Assembly (NCBI GenBank): GCA_018136815.1
Contig: CM030933.1
Coordinates: 1,812,379 to 1,876,378 of the forward strand
Direction of reading: 5' to 3'
Length of the DNA stretch: 64,000 nucleotides
Origin: Isochrysis galbana
Taxonomy: Eukaryota > Haptophyta > Isochrysidales > Isochrysidaceae
In this document: positions 62,578 to 64,000 of the stretch, piece by piece
Layout: each line of letters starts with the position of its first letter
How positions within the stretch are numbered: position 1 is the first letter of the stretch
Position numbers and translations under genes: made by a program
Notes under the pieces: generated by a model
What the model was told of the DNA's origin: nothing
Seen by the model: only the letters and a program-made list of their open reading frames with translations
Database searches by the model: none

Positions 62578-63999
62578 TCAGGCTACCTTTCCCGCTATGT
62601 CAAGTGCGCGTGCCACCAGGGACAGATTCACGCTCATCGCGAGGACACCTTTGTCATTCATCTTAAATATTGGGGCGCTAAGATCTCTTGCGTCTTTAAT
62701 CTTTGGTTTTCTGCCTCTGGAGGCTTGGTGCGTACGTGCCGGCGAGGTTTTGTTAGAGGCTTCGAGGCCCCGTACGAGGATCGTGAATCTGGTCAAGGTA
62801 CGTTCGATGACGGGTATATAATGGAAGGGGTGATTGTCGTATTCGACTTTGTAGAAGTCGCCTATTATGTATCTCCATGCTACTATGTATAGGGTTTTGA
62901 GGCTATCGGGCGTCGGTGTACTCGGGTATGCGAAGAGTCTGTCCTTTATTTTCTGTGTTGCTGTCCTTTTGCGCTCCGGCGTGAAACCCGCTATCGCTTC
63001 TATGGTCTCGAAGATTGGCTTCGTGGCTGAGCACCTGGCTAAGTGGGTCGAGCTCTCGTGGTATTTTCCGCATAGTCTGCAGGTATTCGTGGTCGCCATG
63101 GCGAAGCGATTCCGCGTGCCAATCCTCCTGTGGGTGATGTGTTTGAAGTGTGGGTGTTTGTCCGTGTGTTTTAGTAGGGGTAGGGTGTATAAGCTGGCCA
63201 CGTGTTTCCACTCCTCGTGGGTTAGGTTGATTCTTCGGGCCCATGCCTCGCTTGCCGGCTGGGGCTTGTTATCTGGTATGTGTTTCTCTAGCACCTGTGC
63301 TATGTCCGAGACCGTGGTGAGGTCCAGGTGTTTTTTACCGTCCATTGTATACTCGTCCGCCAGCGGGTATTCCGCGTATTTGGGGCCTTTCAACCCTCCC
63401 TCCCATCTAGCGGGGGGGTGGTATAGTCGGGCTTCTTCTGGGGTCGCGACCCCCGTCCGGTCGGCCGGCTCTCCGAGGTAATTCGTGTTGGTGTGAATCC
63501 ATATGTTGTTCATCTTAGTTATGTATGTTTCGTTATCGGACACTCTGATTTCCGGCGGGGCCTCAATGCCCGCCTTATTGTCGCGTGCTCCGTTTTCGCT
63601 AGTCCCCTCCGGGTCAGACCCGGGCGCCGGGTCTAGTTGCGCTTTTCCAAGGAGACTCGAGGCTTGTTGTACTACCGACGCCCACGAGTCTAAGAAGCTT
63701 TCCTTGGTTATTTTGCTACCCGCGTGTTCGAATATCTCCGGGAGGTGGTCTAGATATTGGGCGCATTCCTCTTTCGTGTAGGGTGTGTCTAGGTTGTTAT
63801 CCTTGAACACGTTATGCACGACGTGCGTGTGGAGGGATTGCCATAGGCTTGCCCAAGCGGCGCGCATACGTGGCGGTTGTTCGTGCGGGTTGCACCATAT
63901 CGGTTGCGAGAGCGCACCCTCTAACGATAGGCGGGAGCGCTGGATATCGAGTGATCTAAAGGTGTTTAGCGCGTCTTTCCAAAATATTGGAAGTGCCGG
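62578..63999 (-). CDS. LINE ORF2 C-terminal part (partial, runs off the window)
   Basis: 474 codons open to the window edge, with no stop inside. Contains HFKHITHRRIGTRNRFAMAT and the CCHC-like zinc knuckle CRLCGKYHESSTHLARC, typical of the region after RT in many non-LTR retrotransposons. Upstream is a helical linker (FWKDALNTFRSLDIQRSR ... NVFKDNNLDTPYTKEECAQY). The intact frame suggests a recently active copy. RT and endonuclease would lie beyond the window. The 3' untranslated region reaches about 62520, where C and A runs are seen. Confidence 0.85.
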   Translation of the reverse strand, partial: PALPIFWKDALNTFRSLDIQRSRLSLEGALSQPIWCNPHEQPPRMRAAWASLWQSLHTHVVHNVFKDNNLDTPYTKEECAQYLDHLPEIFEHAGSKITKESFLDSWASVVQQASSLLGKAQLDPAPGSDPEGTSENGARDNKAGIEAPPEIRVSDNETYITKMNNIWIHTNTNYLGEPADRTGVATPEEARLYHPPARWEGGLKGPKYAEYPLADEYTMDGKKHLDLTTVSDIAQVLEKHIPDNKPQPASEAWARRINLTHEEWKHVASLYTLPLLKHTDKHPHFKHITHRRIGTRNRFAMATTNTCRLCGKYHESSTHLARCSATKPIFETIEAIAGFTPERKRTATQKIKDRLFAYPSTPTPDSLKTLYIVAWRYIIGDFYKVEYDNHPFHYIPVIERTLTRFTILVRGLEASNKTSPARTHQASRGRKPKIKDARDLSAPIFKMNDKGVLAMSVNLSLVARALDIAGKVA

Positions 64000-64000
64000 G

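Overview
The window looks like nuclear DNA from a photosynthetic microbial eukaryote. It is GC-rich, its genes carry short GT-AG (and probably some GC-AG) introns, one gene encodes an FKBP with a twin-arginine signal of the kind used for the thylakoid lumen, and much of the rest is nested transposable elements and low-complexity DNA. A haptophyte-like alga fits best, but that is inference from gene content and intron style. One scaffold gap of 100 N lies at 30102-30201.

Layout. 1-6.2 kb: the tail of a duplicated membrane-protein gene, a long-TIR transposon-like element (595-1852), and a receptor-L-domain-like gene on the minus strand whose repeats are each encoded by one 69-nt exon. 6.2-14.4 kb: GC-rich repeats, a LINE reverse transcriptase scrap, an FkbM-type methyltransferase interrupted by a repeat, a secreted or plastid-type membrane protein, a broken hAT transposase and a small palindromic element. 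14.8-23 kb: an FKBP isomerase, retroelement pieces, the full copy of the duplicated membrane-protein gene, and a five-exon PhyH-like 2-oxoglutarate dioxygenase. 23.4-30.6 kb: a minisatellite, an AT-rich island with a decayed foreign-looking ORF, a solo LTR with a 5-bp target duplication, and an LTR element with a 903-codon Gag-like ORF followed by a UAG and a second open frame. 31-45.5 kb: tandem repeats, a possible new 2OG-oxygenase-like gene, LINE-type ORF1 genes, a proline-rich/coiled-coil protein, and a nest at least three insertions deep (41.8-45.5 kb). 46-55 kb: three recognisable genes, namely an MscS-like channel (six exons), a TMEM53/DUF829 hydrolase-like protein (two exons) and a GT43 glycosyltransferase. 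55-64 kb: repeats, two LINE ORF2 3' regions, a 793-residue acidic protein of unknown function and a gypsy-type scrap.

The strongest unifying observation concerns several retroelement families: two related ORF1 families with N-terminus MERA and a roughly 880-bp SINE-like family. Each starts with a short perfect or near-perfect hairpin whose sequence differs between families, followed within a few bases by an ATG. Target-site duplications of 13-15 bp, readable directly, define the SINE-like elements and a 2-kb ORF1-only element that landed inside the hairpin of a relative. The host genes look unrelated to one another; no operon or pathway cluster is visible.
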